From positions 1,371,200 to 1,435,199 of the forward strand of contig NZ_FNKE01000001.1 of NCBI RefSeq assembly GCF_900101445.1: DNA of 64,000 bases, read 5' to 3'. The translations under genes and the position numbers were made by a program. The DNA comes from Streptococcus equinus. GTDB lineage: Bacteria > Bacillota > Bacilli > Lactobacillales > Streptococcaceae. Below are positions 57,449-64,000 of this stretch, piece by piece. The notes under the pieces were generated by a model that saw only the letters and a list, made by a program, of their open reading frames with translations, did no database searches and was not told where the DNA came from. The number at the start of each line of letters is the position of its first letter. Position 1 is the stretch's first letter.

Positions 57449-57496
57449 AATCAATATCTTGTGGTCACTTTTTTTGTTAACCACAAGATATTGCGT
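57449..57496 (-). promoter_or_regulatory. Twin NrdR boxes of the nrdD promoter
   Basis: CAATATCTTG (57452-57461) and CAAGATATTG (57484-57493) each match acaCwAtATaTwGtgt well and are 32 bp apart, three helical turns. Together they also form a 13-bp inverted repeat. TATAAT lies downstream near 57426. NrdR-dATP would repress nrdD when deoxynucleotides are plentiful. Confidence 0.85.
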
Positions 57497-57502
57497 TTTC
57501 CT

Positions 57503-59077
57503 TTATTTTTTATGATAGACGGTAAAGCCTGTAATACCGCCGATTTGGACCTCTTCATAGTTAGAAGAAAAATTATTTTTAAGTGAATCAGAAATTTTTT
57601 GGTCCTTATTGACCACAATATATGACCCCATATTTTGTAGCAATTCATCTTCTAAAACTTTTTCATTAGCAGATTTAGCGGTATTCACAACTGGAGATGT
57701 AAATTGTGAACTACTTGCTAGCTTACTATTGATTCCAATTTTAGATGAGTCATCCCAAACGTAGACAGTATCATCTTTAGTCGCATTTTTGGCAAGATAA
57801 TTTGCAATGATACCACGTTCACTATTGGCATTAGCAGATAAAACAGTGTGCACCAAAGGCTGCCCAACACCAAAGACAAGCACTAAAATTGGCAAATAGA
57901 AGTGACGTTTAAGATATAAGCCAAAAATTCCAGCATTGTCTGATGCTTTTCTGCGACGGTGTGATGTTTTAGTCAAACTACGTTGATATTGTTCACCCAA
58001 AACGATAGCAGTCAACACCAAACCAAAAGGCAGTGCTGCCAATAGGTTATAGAATTGGTAACTTTGTGTAAATAAATCAATCGCAAAGAAGACGATAAAG
58101 ACTAGTAAAATAAGCCATTTAGCTACCTTATCTTCACCTTTGACAACTTTTCCAAATGACACCGCACCAAGCAAAAGCCCTGATGCCAAAGCCAGTACAA
58201 GTTGGAACAACAAAGTCAAAATCAAGTTACCATCACTTACTGCAAAATTAGTAAATTGGTAAACAATAGCTTGTGTAATATAAGGTGACAATACTTGCGC
58301 ATTCAAGATAAAGTATCCAGCTGTGTAAAAGACTAAAATAGTCCCGAAAATAATACACAACAATTGGTAGAAACCACGCGCAAAATGTCTTTGTTTCAAA
58401 TTAAAGACGATAATTGTTAGGAAAGAAAGCGCCCAGAACACCAAAGTACGTGGTTCTAGAAGCATAGCTGCTGCGCCCGCAAATCCATATAAAATAAAGG
58501 CTTCATCCTTGATAATATCAGCAAAGTATTTTGTTAAGAACCACAATGAGACCATAACAAAAGGCATTGCAAATTGGATAGGATACAAACCACCAAAACC
58601 AAGGGCAACATTAAGTAGATAAAAAGCCCCACTAAATGCCACTGCCACACGTTGGCTGTTGGTGAAATAGTTAACCAATTTATAGAAATAAATTCCTGAT
58701 AAATAGAAAGTAACGATTTGAATTGGAACCAACCACAGCGTCGAACCAAGGTAATAAGCCAAGGCAATCACTGCATAGTACAAGAAGCCACCTGTTGCAA
58801 ACATATCTGTAAATGGAAGATGTCCTTGCGTAAACATTAATCCAATATAAAGATTTTGTGATTGTAGGCTATTTGCCATGTCTGTAAACATTGGCACGGC
58901 TACTGATAAGCAGCTCACCACAACACTCAATAACAAAATATAAAGTTTATGAGGTTGAGGCACTTTTGTTCGTCTAGAAGGTTCTAGATGACTGCTAACT
59001 TCACCGATTTTACGAGATGAACGACTATAAGATGATACAGCCGTCTGATCTACATTTGCTTGTTCTGATGTATTCAC
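57503..59077 (-). CDS. Conserved polytopic membrane protein, GT-C-like
   Basis: A 524-residue protein with a polar N-terminus of about 40 residues, about ten to twelve hydrophobic helices (to about residue 425), and a C-terminal extracellular soluble domain (NYLAKNATKDDTVYVWDDSSKIGINSKLASS ... IVVNKDQKISDSLKNNF). The helix layout and short loop with an acidic residue after helix 1 (MFTDMANSLQSQNLYIG) resemble GT-C glycosyltransferases. No activity is claimed. GTG start 59077 with AAGGAGAG. It follows the 42-residue gene with 42 bp spacing, so it may share the ComX-box promoter. Confidence 0.65.
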   Translation of the reverse strand: MNTSEQANVDQTAVSSYSRSSRKIGEVSSHLEPSRRTKVPQPHKLYILLLSVVVSCLSVAVPMFTDMANSLQSQNLYIGLMFTQGHLPFTDMFATGGFLYYAVIALAYYLGSTLWLVPIQIVTFYLSGIYFYKLVNYFTNSQRVAVAFSGAFYLLNVALGFGGLYPIQFAMPFVMVSLWFLTKYFADIIKDEAFILYGFAGAAAMLLEPRTLVFWALSFLTIIVFNLKQRHFARGFYQLLCIIFGTILVFYTAGYFILNAQVLSPYITQAIVYQFTNFAVSDGNLILTLLFQLVLALASGLLLGAVSFGKVVKGEDKVAKWLILLVFIVFFAIDLFTQSYQFYNLLAALPFGLVLTAIVLGEQYQRSLTKTSHRRRKASDNAGIFGLYLKRHFYLPILVLVFGVGQPLVHTVLSANANSERGIIANYLAKNATKDDTVYVWDDSSKIGINSKLASSSQFTSPVVNTAKSANEKVLEDELLQNMGSYIVVNKDQKISDSLKNNFSSNYEEVQIGGITGFTVYHKK

Positions 59078-59119
59078 TTATTCTCTCCTTGAATTGTCAT
59101 ACTCTAAGTATAACAAAAA

Positions 59120-59248
59120 CTAATCATTAGTCAATTTACTAAGGATAGCACAGTAAGCTAAAAGTTCCCTAAAACGGTGACGTGGCTTGGATTGGTAGCG
59201 TTTTAGGAAATCCTTTTCTTTTTTACTTAAACGACTGTTTTTGTCCAT
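59120..59248 (-). CDS. 42-residue basic protein with a ComX-box promoter
   Basis: MDKNSRLSKKEKDFLKRYQ at the start, ending LAYCAILSKLTND: a basic, helical micro-protein without signal peptide. AGGAGG is 8-9 nt before ATG 59248. A perfect TACGAATA (59272-59279) lies 23 nt upstream of the ATG, close to the arrangement at cinA, suggesting competence-stage expression. No function can be assigned and no homologue is recalled with certainty. Confidence 0.7.
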   Translation of the reverse strand: MDKNSRLSKKEKDFLKRYQSKPRHRFRELLAYCAILSKLTND

Positions 59249-59271
59249 AAAATAACCTCCTTTATTTTACT

Positions 59272-59279
59272 TATTCGTA
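59272..59279 (-). promoter_or_regulatory. ComX (SigX) box upstream of the 42-residue gene
   Basis: TACGAATA, 8 of 8 to the streptococcal cin-box, preceded by a T-rich stretch on the minus strand as at known late competence genes. Confidence 0.7.
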
Positions 59280-59320
59280 AAATAAAAAAAGCCACTTTTG
59301 ACTTCCTTAGTATAACTAAC

Positions 59321-59351
59321 AAAAAAGAGGCTAGGAATACTCCTAACCTCT
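59321..59351 (-). terminator. Terminator of the ireB-ruvX-DUF1292 operon
   Basis: GAGGTTAGGAGTATTCCTAGCCTC stem with TTTTTT on the minus strand. Confidence 0.85.
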
Positions 59352-59363
59352 CATCGTACAAAC

Positions 59364-59681
59364 TTAGTCTTCATCCAAGAAGCTGTTGAAAACTTCTTCA
59401 ATCATATCCCATTCAGCATCTGAATCTTCAGGGATTGGTTGAAGGTCGCCTTCAGTACCATCTTCATTTTCAGTGAATGAGTAAGCTTGAATTTCAATTT
59501 GACCTTGTTCATCTTCTTCAGCACCTGCTGGTACCAAAAGAACATAGTTTTTACCGAATTCTTCGCGACCATCGATTGTCAAAAGAATTTCAAAAAGTGT
59601 TTCATTACCTTGTTCGTCTACAAGTGTAATAACTTCATGCTCGTGATCATGGTTATGATCGTGGTTATGGTTATGTGCCAT
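59364..59681 (-). CDS. DUF1292 family protein
   Basis: A 105-residue acidic protein with a striking His/Asn/Asp repeat N-terminus ([14 protein letters not shown]), then the DUF1292 core ([35 protein letters not shown]) and a strongly acidic C-terminus. The family is always near ruvX/ireB in Firmicutes. The His-rich head could bind metal ions, an inference. The function is unknown. Confidence 0.85.
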   Translation of the reverse strand: MAHNHNHDHNHDHEHEVITLVDEQGNETLFEILLTIDGREEFGKNYVLLVPAGAEEDEQGQIEIQAYSFTENEDGTEGDLQPIPEDSDAEWDMIEEVFNSFLDED

Positions 59682-59713
59682 AATTTTCTCCTTTAAATGA
59701 ATTAATGATTAGA

Positions 59714-60133
59714 TTAAAACATTCTATCTAAATAATTTTGCAAAATAAGCTGTGCAGCTAATTTGTCGATAACTTTTTTACGCTTACCACGACTAACGTC
59801 AGCCTGTTCTACTAGCATACGTTCTGCTTGAACAGTTGTTAAACGTTCATCTTGATAATCTACAGGAATATTGAAAAGTTCTTTAATTTGGTCACCGTAA
59901 GCTTTACTTGCTTCTACACGAGGTCCTTCAGTATTGTTCATGTTCTTAGGTAAACCAACCACAAACTTATCAACTTTATACTGTTTAACTAACTCTCCAA
60001 GTCTTTCAAACCCAAACTCGCCAGCTTCTTCATCAATTTTGATAATTTCTACGCCTTGTGCTGTAAAACCAAGTGGGTCGCTAATCGCTACACCAACAGT
60101 TTTTGAGCCGACATCTAGTCCCATGATTCTCAT
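59714..60133 (-). CDS. ruvX: RuvX/YqgF family Holliday-junction resolvase-like protein
   Basis: A 139-residue RNase H-like fold protein: [22 protein letters not shown] carries the first catalytic Asp, [16 protein letters not shown] the second motif, and [15 protein letters not shown] the third acidic motif. The family functions in 16S rRNA 5' processing and has nuclease activity; a role in recombination is less secure. The start overlaps the ireB stop by 4 bp. Confidence 0.93.
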   Translation of the reverse strand: MRIMGLDVGSKTVGVAISDPLGFTAQGVEIIKIDEEAGEFGFERLGELVKQYKVDKFVVGLPKNMNNTEGPRVEASKAYGDQIKELFNIPVDYQDERLTTVQAERMLVEQADVSRGKRKKVIDKLAAQLILQNYLDRMF

Positions 60134-60399
60134 TTCAAATCGATTCCATTTCCTTTGAGATAATAGCGGACAAGCTCTTCAACAATTTCGTCACGTTCGT
60201 ATTTACGAATCTGATTTCTGGCATCATTGTAACGAGGCACATAAGCAGGGTCACCACTTAGGACATAACCTACAATCTGATTAATTGGGTTATAACCTTT
60301 TTCATCAAGAGAGCGATAAACCGTTGTTAAAGTTTCACTAATTTCTTTCTTGTTGCTATCGTCTAAATTAAAGCGTACAGTTTCATCTGTAAATCCCAT
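60130..60399 (-). CDS. IreB family regulatory phosphoprotein
   Basis: An 89-residue DUF965 protein: [72 protein letters not shown], nearly invariant across Firmicutes. In Enterococcus the homologue is phosphorylated by the PASTA kinase IreK and controls cephalosporin resistance. The promoter is TTGTGA, 17 nt, TATAAT near 60435-60460. It is the first gene of the ireB-ruvX-DUF1292 operon. Confidence 0.93.
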   Translation of the reverse strand: MGFTDETVRFNLDDSNKKEISETLTTVYRSLDEKGYNPINQIVGYVLSGDPAYVPRYNDARNQIRKYERDEIVEELVRYYLKGNGIDLK

Positions 60400-60603
60400 A
60401 CTTACACCTTCTTTCTAAATAGCTGTCACCAATTATTATAGCTTATTCACTAAGATTTCACAAGAATCTGACTTTATTTAACCAAAGTTTATTGAGATTC
60501 CCAAGAATTTTCAGTAAAAGTGGTCAGAAAAGCTGACATAAAAAGGATGTAAACTTTTTCATTTTTCCACTATTTAAGCTTTATTTCACACTAATCAAGA
60601 GTT

Positions 60604-60630
60604 AAAAAAAGACACCAAATGGTATCTTTT
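60604..60630 (-). terminator. spx terminator
   Basis: AAAAGATACCATTTGGTGTCTTTTTTT hairpin on the minus strand just after spx. The remaining ireB-spx gap (60431-60603) is AT-rich and contains nothing else recognisable beyond the ireB promoter. Confidence 0.8.
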
Positions 60631-60645
60631 CTACTATATATTATA

Positions 60646-61044
60646 TTACAATGCTGCACGAAGACGAGCTTCGGCATTTTCCACATTACGAATTGAGCGT
60701 GGCAAGAAAGCACGGATATCATCCTCTTTATAACCAACTTGAAGACGTTTATCGTCAATCAAAATTGGGCTTTTTAGGATACGTGGATTAGCTTGGATAA
60801 GGTCGATAACCTCACTTAAGCTTAATTCTTCAATATCGCAGTCAAGTGCTTTTGCATAACGGTTTTTAGAAGAAACAATACTTTCAATACCGTTTTCTGT
60901 TTTTGTTAATATCGCTAAGATTTCTTCTCGTGATAGTGGTTCTTTTCCTAAATTCTGTTCTTTATAAGGGAGCTGATGAGCGTTGAGCCATGTCTTGGCT
61001 TTCTTACAGCTTGTACAACTTGAAATTGTGTAAATTTTAATCAT
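60646..61044 (-). CDS. spx: Spx family redox regulator
   Basis: A 132-residue ArsC-fold protein that binds the RNA polymerase alpha C-terminal domain and redirects transcription in thiol stress. The redox switch is CTSCKKAKTWL (CxxC at residues 8-11), and the central NPRILKSPILIDDKRLQVGY block is the Spx signature. The start is ATG 61044 (MIKIYTISS). It is monocistronic. Confidence 0.93.
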   Translation of the reverse strand: MIKIYTISSCTSCKKAKTWLNAHQLPYKEQNLGKEPLSREEILAILTKTENGIESIVSSKNRYAKALDCDIEELSLSEVIDLIQANPRILKSPILIDDKRLQVGYKEDDIRAFLPRSIRNVENAEARLRAAL

Positions 61045-61194
61045 GTGCACTCTCACTTTCTATCCCATGATAGTTGTATTATAGCACACATACATAATGG
61101 AGCACATGGGACCTAAGACCTATTTTTTCGAAAAGTCAATTAAAAAGATTTATTTTTTTTGCAAAAAATAATCCCTTTTGAGGCAGAAATAATC

Positions 61195-61226
61195 AAAAAA
61201 GCCTGAAACGCATCGTTTCAAGCTTT
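61195..61226 (-). terminator. cinA-recA terminator
   Basis: AAAGCTTGAAACGATGCGTTTCAGGCTTTTTT hairpin after recA on the minus strand. Confidence 0.88.
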
Positions 61227-61241
61227 AAAGTGCTTTCAAAA

Positions 61242-62396
61242 TTATTCTTCAATTTCAATCGCATCGTCCAAATCAAGAACAACTTCATCTACATTTTCAG
61301 TAGTTGCTGCTGATTCTTCAGAAAGTTTTGCTGCTTTTTCATCTTCAGTTTCTTCAACAAGCCCATAATGAACACGAACTTTGTGGTCGATTTCGTCAAA
61401 GATTTCTGGGTGATCTGCCAAATATTTCTTAGCATTTTCAGAACCTTGACCAATCTTCTCACCGTTGTAAGAGAACCAAGCACCAGCTTTTTTAATGATA
61501 TCCAAATCACTAGCGATTTTAATCAATTCACCAGTGCGTGAAATTCCTTCACCATACATGATTTCCACTTCAGCTGTTTTAAATGGTGGAGCAACTTTGT
61601 TTTTAACAACTTTGATTTTAGTTTCTTTACCAATATTGCTATCTTTTTGATCACCAGTACCTTTGATTTGTGTGTTTCCACGCACATCTAGACGAACTGA
61701 AGAGTAGAATTTAAGGGCACGTCCACCAGGTGTAGTTTCTGGGTTACCAAACATAACACCAACTTTTTCACGTAATTGGTTGATAAAGATGGCAATTGTT
61801 TTTGTTTTATTGATAGAAGCTGACAGTTTACGCATAGCTTGACTCATCATACGAGCTTGCAAACCAACGTGGTTATCACCAATGTCGCCATCGATTTCGG
61901 CACGTGGAACAAGAGCGGCAACAGAGTCGACAACAACAAGATCAACCGCACCTGAATCGATCAATTTTCCAGCGATTTCAAGACCTTGTTCTCCTGAGTC
62001 AGGTTGTGACAAAAGAAGTTCATCAATATTAACACCAAGGGCTGCTGCATAAGCTGGGTCAAGGGCATGTTCAGCATCGATAAAGGCTGCAATACCGCCT
62101 TCTTTTTGAGCTTGTGCTACAGCATGAAGGGCAACAGTTGTTTTACCTGAACTTTCAGGACCGTAGATTTCAATGATACGTCCTTTAGGGTAACCACCTG
62201 CACCAAGAGCGATATCAAGAGCCAAACTACCTGAACTCATCACTTGAACTTTTTGTTCAGCGCGTTCACCAAGGCGCATAACAGCTCCCTTACCAAAATC
62301 TTTTTCAATTAGTTTCAAAGCATCATCAAGTGCTTTTTTACGCTCATCACCGAATTTCTTCGTGATAGCTTCTGTTTTCTTTGTCTTTTTAGCCAA
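61242..62396 (-). CDS. recA: Recombinase RecA
   Basis: The 384-residue strand-exchange protein is needed for recombination, repair and transformation. Walker [14 protein letters not shown], Walker [13 protein letters not shown], loop L1 ([25 protein letters not shown]) and loop L2 ([26 protein letters not shown]) are intact. The start is TTG 62396 (AAAGGG upstream; protein begins with [15 protein letters not shown]). A longer reading frame upstream lacks a ribosome binding site and enters cinA. It follows cinA by 49 bp and has its own extended -10 (TGCTATAAT near 62433). Confidence 0.95.
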   Translation of the reverse strand: MAKKTKKTEAITKKFGDERKKALDDALKLIEKDFGKGAVMRLGERAEQKVQVMSSGSLALDIALGAGGYPKGRIIEIYGPESSGKTTVALHAVAQAQKEGGIAAFIDAEHALDPAYAAALGVNIDELLLSQPDSGEQGLEIAGKLIDSGAVDLVVVDSVAALVPRAEIDGDIGDNHVGLQARMMSQAMRKLSASINKTKTIAIFINQLREKVGVMFGNPETTPGGRALKFYSSVRLDVRGNTQIKGTGDQKDSNIGKETKIKVVKNKVAPPFKTAEVEIMYGEGISRTGELIKIASDLDIIKKAGAWFSYNGEKIGQGSENAKKYLADHPEIFDEIDHKVRVHYGLVEETEDEKAAKLSEESAATTENVDEVVLDLDDAIEIEE

Positions 62397-62432
62397 ATTT
62401 TTCCCTTTCTGTTTGTTCGAGATACTAGCTCT

Positions 62433-62438
62433 ATTATA
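62433..62438 (-). promoter_or_regulatory. Internal recA promoter (extended -10)
   Basis: TGC-TATAAT on the minus strand in the cinA-recA gap, giving recA basal expression independent of competence. No LexA/DinR box was recognised. Confidence 0.6.
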
Positions 62439-62445
62439 GCAGAAT

Positions 62446-63705
62446 TTAATCTTGTAATAAAGCTTGACGTACCAAGTTAAAAGCATACAAACATGCAATA
62501 TGACGCACGTCTGAACGGCTTCGTCCACCTATGAGAACACGAATAGAATGAACTTTTTCTCTAGTAGCAATACCAATGAAAACTGTTCCCGCTGGGTGAC
62601 CTTCTAAGCTATCTGGTCCTGCAACTCCTGTCAATCCAATCCCAAAATCAGCATCTGTTAACTTACGAGATTGCTCAGCCATTTTCTCAGCTGTAAAATG
62701 ACTAACAACCCCATGTTCTTGCAAATCTTCTAGCGGAATCTGAAGCATTTTTGATTTTTCTTCAATACTATAAGTCACAAAACCACCATTAAAGACTGAT
62801 GAAGAGCCTGAGAAGTCTGCAATACTTGATTGAAATAGTCCTGCTGTTAAACTTTCCGCAGCCGTGATGGTCTTGTGTTTTTTCTTAAGCAAATCAAAAA
62901 CAACACGCGCCATACTATTATCGTCACCGTAACCATAAAGCAAATTTTCAAGCGGAATGCTATTTAAAGTCTTCTTAGAAAGAATTTTTTGCTCTAGCTG
63001 GTCTAGTTTTTCCTTAGCTGATTCCATGTCGTCTGCTTTTGTAGACAAACGCAGCGTTACTTCGCCTGTCTTAGCATATGGTGCAATGGTTGGATCTGTT
63101 TGATTGTCAATCAAATCTGATAAAACAGTCACCAACTGGCTTTCTCCAATGCCAAAGAAACGCAAAACACGAGAGTAAAGCTGCTTATGGTCACTAGATA
63201 ACAAAGGCACTAAATAATCCCAGACCATTGGCTTAAGCTCACTTGGTGGGCCAGGAAGAACAACATAAGTAACGCCGTCAACTTCAAGCACGCCACCAAC
63301 AGCTAGGCCAGTGCTGTTTTGCAAAGGAGTTGAACCTTCAATGAGTTGTGCTTGACGTTCATTGTTAGCTGTTCTTGTAAATTGAGGACGTGTCGCAAAG
63401 AACTCATCTAGACGTTTACTTGCCTGTTCGTCAAAGACCAAGTTACGCCCTAAATATTTTGCTAAGGTTTGCTTTGTCAAATCATCCTCTGTTGGTCCTA
63501 AGCCACCACAAAGAACAACTAAATCGCTACGTTTACTTGCCAAATCAATGATAGACAAAAGACGTTCTTCATTGTCCCCAACAGCTGTTTGGAAAAAGAC
63601 ATCAATCCCTAACTTGGCAAATTCTTCTGATAAAAATTGTGCATTGGTATTTGTGATTTGTCCTGTTAAAATCTCTGTTCCTACAGCGATAATCTCAGCT
63701 TTCAT
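62446..63705 (-). CDS. cinA: Competence/damage-inducible protein CinA
   Basis: A 419-residue protein with an N-terminal MoaB-like (COG1058) domain ([53 protein letters not shown]) and a C-terminal nicotinamide-nucleotide amidase domain ([44 protein letters not shown]). It may recycle NMN and delivers RecA to the membrane in competence. The start is ATG 63705, preceded by TAGGTGG; an in-frame GTG lies 9 nt upstream. The ComX box is at 63724-63731. Confidence 0.95.
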   Translation of the reverse strand: MKAEIIAVGTEILTGQITNTNAQFLSEEFAKLGIDVFFQTAVGDNEERLLSIIDLASKRSDLVVLCGGLGPTEDDLTKQTLAKYLGRNLVFDEQASKRLDEFFATRPQFTRTANNERQAQLIEGSTPLQNSTGLAVGGVLEVDGVTYVVLPGPPSELKPMVWDYLVPLLSSDHKQLYSRVLRFFGIGESQLVTVLSDLIDNQTDPTIAPYAKTGEVTLRLSTKADDMESAKEKLDQLEQKILSKKTLNSIPLENLLYGYGDDNSMARVVFDLLKKKHKTITAAESLTAGLFQSSIADFSGSSSVFNGGFVTYSIEEKSKMLQIPLEDLQEHGVVSHFTAEKMAEQSRKLTDADFGIGLTGVAGPDSLEGHPAGTVFIGIATREKVHSIRVLIGGRSRSDVRHIACLYAFNLVRQALLQD

Positions 63706-63723
63706 AATTGCCACCTACTTATC

Positions 63724-63731
63724 TATTCGTA
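63724..63731 (-). promoter_or_regulatory. ComX (SigX) box of the cinA-recA operon
   Basis: TACGAATA, a perfect cin-box, 18 nt upstream of the cinA ATG, with a T-rich upstream stretch on the minus strand. This is the established location in streptococci. Confidence 0.9.
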
Positions 63732-63779
63732 ATTTAGTTTTATTCTATCAAAAAATGCTGAAAATTAATGACTTTTTGC

Positions 63780-63815
63780 AAAAAATGACAGCCCAACTAC
63801 AGAAAAAGGCTGTCA
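63780..63815 (-). terminator. Terminator of the gene upstream of cinA
   Basis: TGACAGCC ... GGCTGTCA stem followed by T-run on the minus strand, after the partial gene. Confidence 0.75.
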
Positions 63816-63833
63816 ACACTCTTTACAAACTTG

Positions 63834-64000
63834 TCAATTTCTTTTTATCTTAAAAAACACACCCAAAAGAGCAAGAAATCCTACAGAAGCCATAAAATTA
63901 ATGGCCATAACCGTCTCAACAGCAACGATTTTCACCATAAAACTCAAAAGACACAGTAAAAGGATACTTCCCAAACGCCCTACTGTCGATTTAAAAGAAA
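63834..64000 (-). CDS. Integral membrane protein, C-terminal fragment
   Basis: The last 55 codons of a gene continuing beyond the right edge. The reading contains two hydrophobic helices (LGSILLLCLLSFMVKIVAV and AINFMASVGFLALLGVFF) and ends FKIKRN. A transporter (for example MFS) is plausible, because streptococci often have a drug transporter gene near cinA-ruvA, but the fragment is too short to assign. Confidence 0.5.
   Translation of the reverse strand, partial: SFKSTVGRLGSILLLCLLSFMVKIVAVETVMAINFMASVGFLALLGVFFKIKRN

Overview
The window is low-GC Firmicute chromosome and almost certainly Streptococcus. The gene neighbourhoods are streptococcal: gpsA-galU, tadA next to the small SRP RNA, hslO-dusB, rpsB-tsf, nrdD-nrdG, ireB-ruvX-DUF1292, spx, and cinA-recA behind a ComX box. 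A bifunctional gshF, an acetylated DAP-lysine pair, a sortase C pilus operon and a beta-glucoside PTS operon fit the S. bovis/equinus complex best (gallolyticus, infantarius, lutetiensis, equinus). The species is an inference and was not proven. No insertion sequence, prophage or CRISPR array was seen.

Layout. 1-12.4 kb: sugar nucleotide and envelope supply (gpsA, galU), a rhomboid protease, 5-formyl-THF cyclo-ligase, a CiaR-type small RNA, lysine/DAP genes behind a CodY-like box, pgi, SRP RNA, tadA, an MBL hydrolase, bioY, tgt, perR. 12.4-22 kb: polA, a MerR-MATE efflux unit with a textbook 19-bp-spacer operator, a second CiaR-type small RNA, two transporters, and purA behind a long structured leader. 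22-32.3 kb: gshF, hslO, dusB, ctsR-clpC, rpsB-tsf, tRNA-Cys. 32.4-36.8 kb: a LicT-controlled beta-glucoside operon with RAT/terminator and cre sites. 36.8-41.8 kb: an accessory locus with an Rgg regulator, two paralogous short hydrophobic peptides, and a divergent operon for a small Cys-containing membrane peptide, ABC exporter, small membrane protein, intramembrane-protease-like protein and thioredoxin-like protein. 42-52.1 kb: pepO and a pilus operon (coiled-coil protein, signal peptidase I, large tip/ancillary adhesin, backbone pilin, sortase C). 52.5-53.7 kb: a TetR-type regulator, then a gene-free 0.6 kb with phased TTGACAG repeats and a cluster of DnaA boxes. 53.7-64 kb: anaerobic ribonucleotide reductase behind twin NrdR boxes, a membrane protein, a 42-aa gene with a perfect ComX box, ruvX/ireB, spx, recA and cinA.

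The most interesting candidate system is at 36.8-41.8 kb. The signals read as a peptide-pheromone/Rgg circuit beside an operon that could make, cleave, oxidise and export a small disulfide peptide. Other notable signals are the DnaA-box/TTGACAG region, the ComX-box micro-gene, three apparently leaderless genes sharing one promoter architecture (5-FCL, polA, hslO), and the pseudoknot-capable purA leader.
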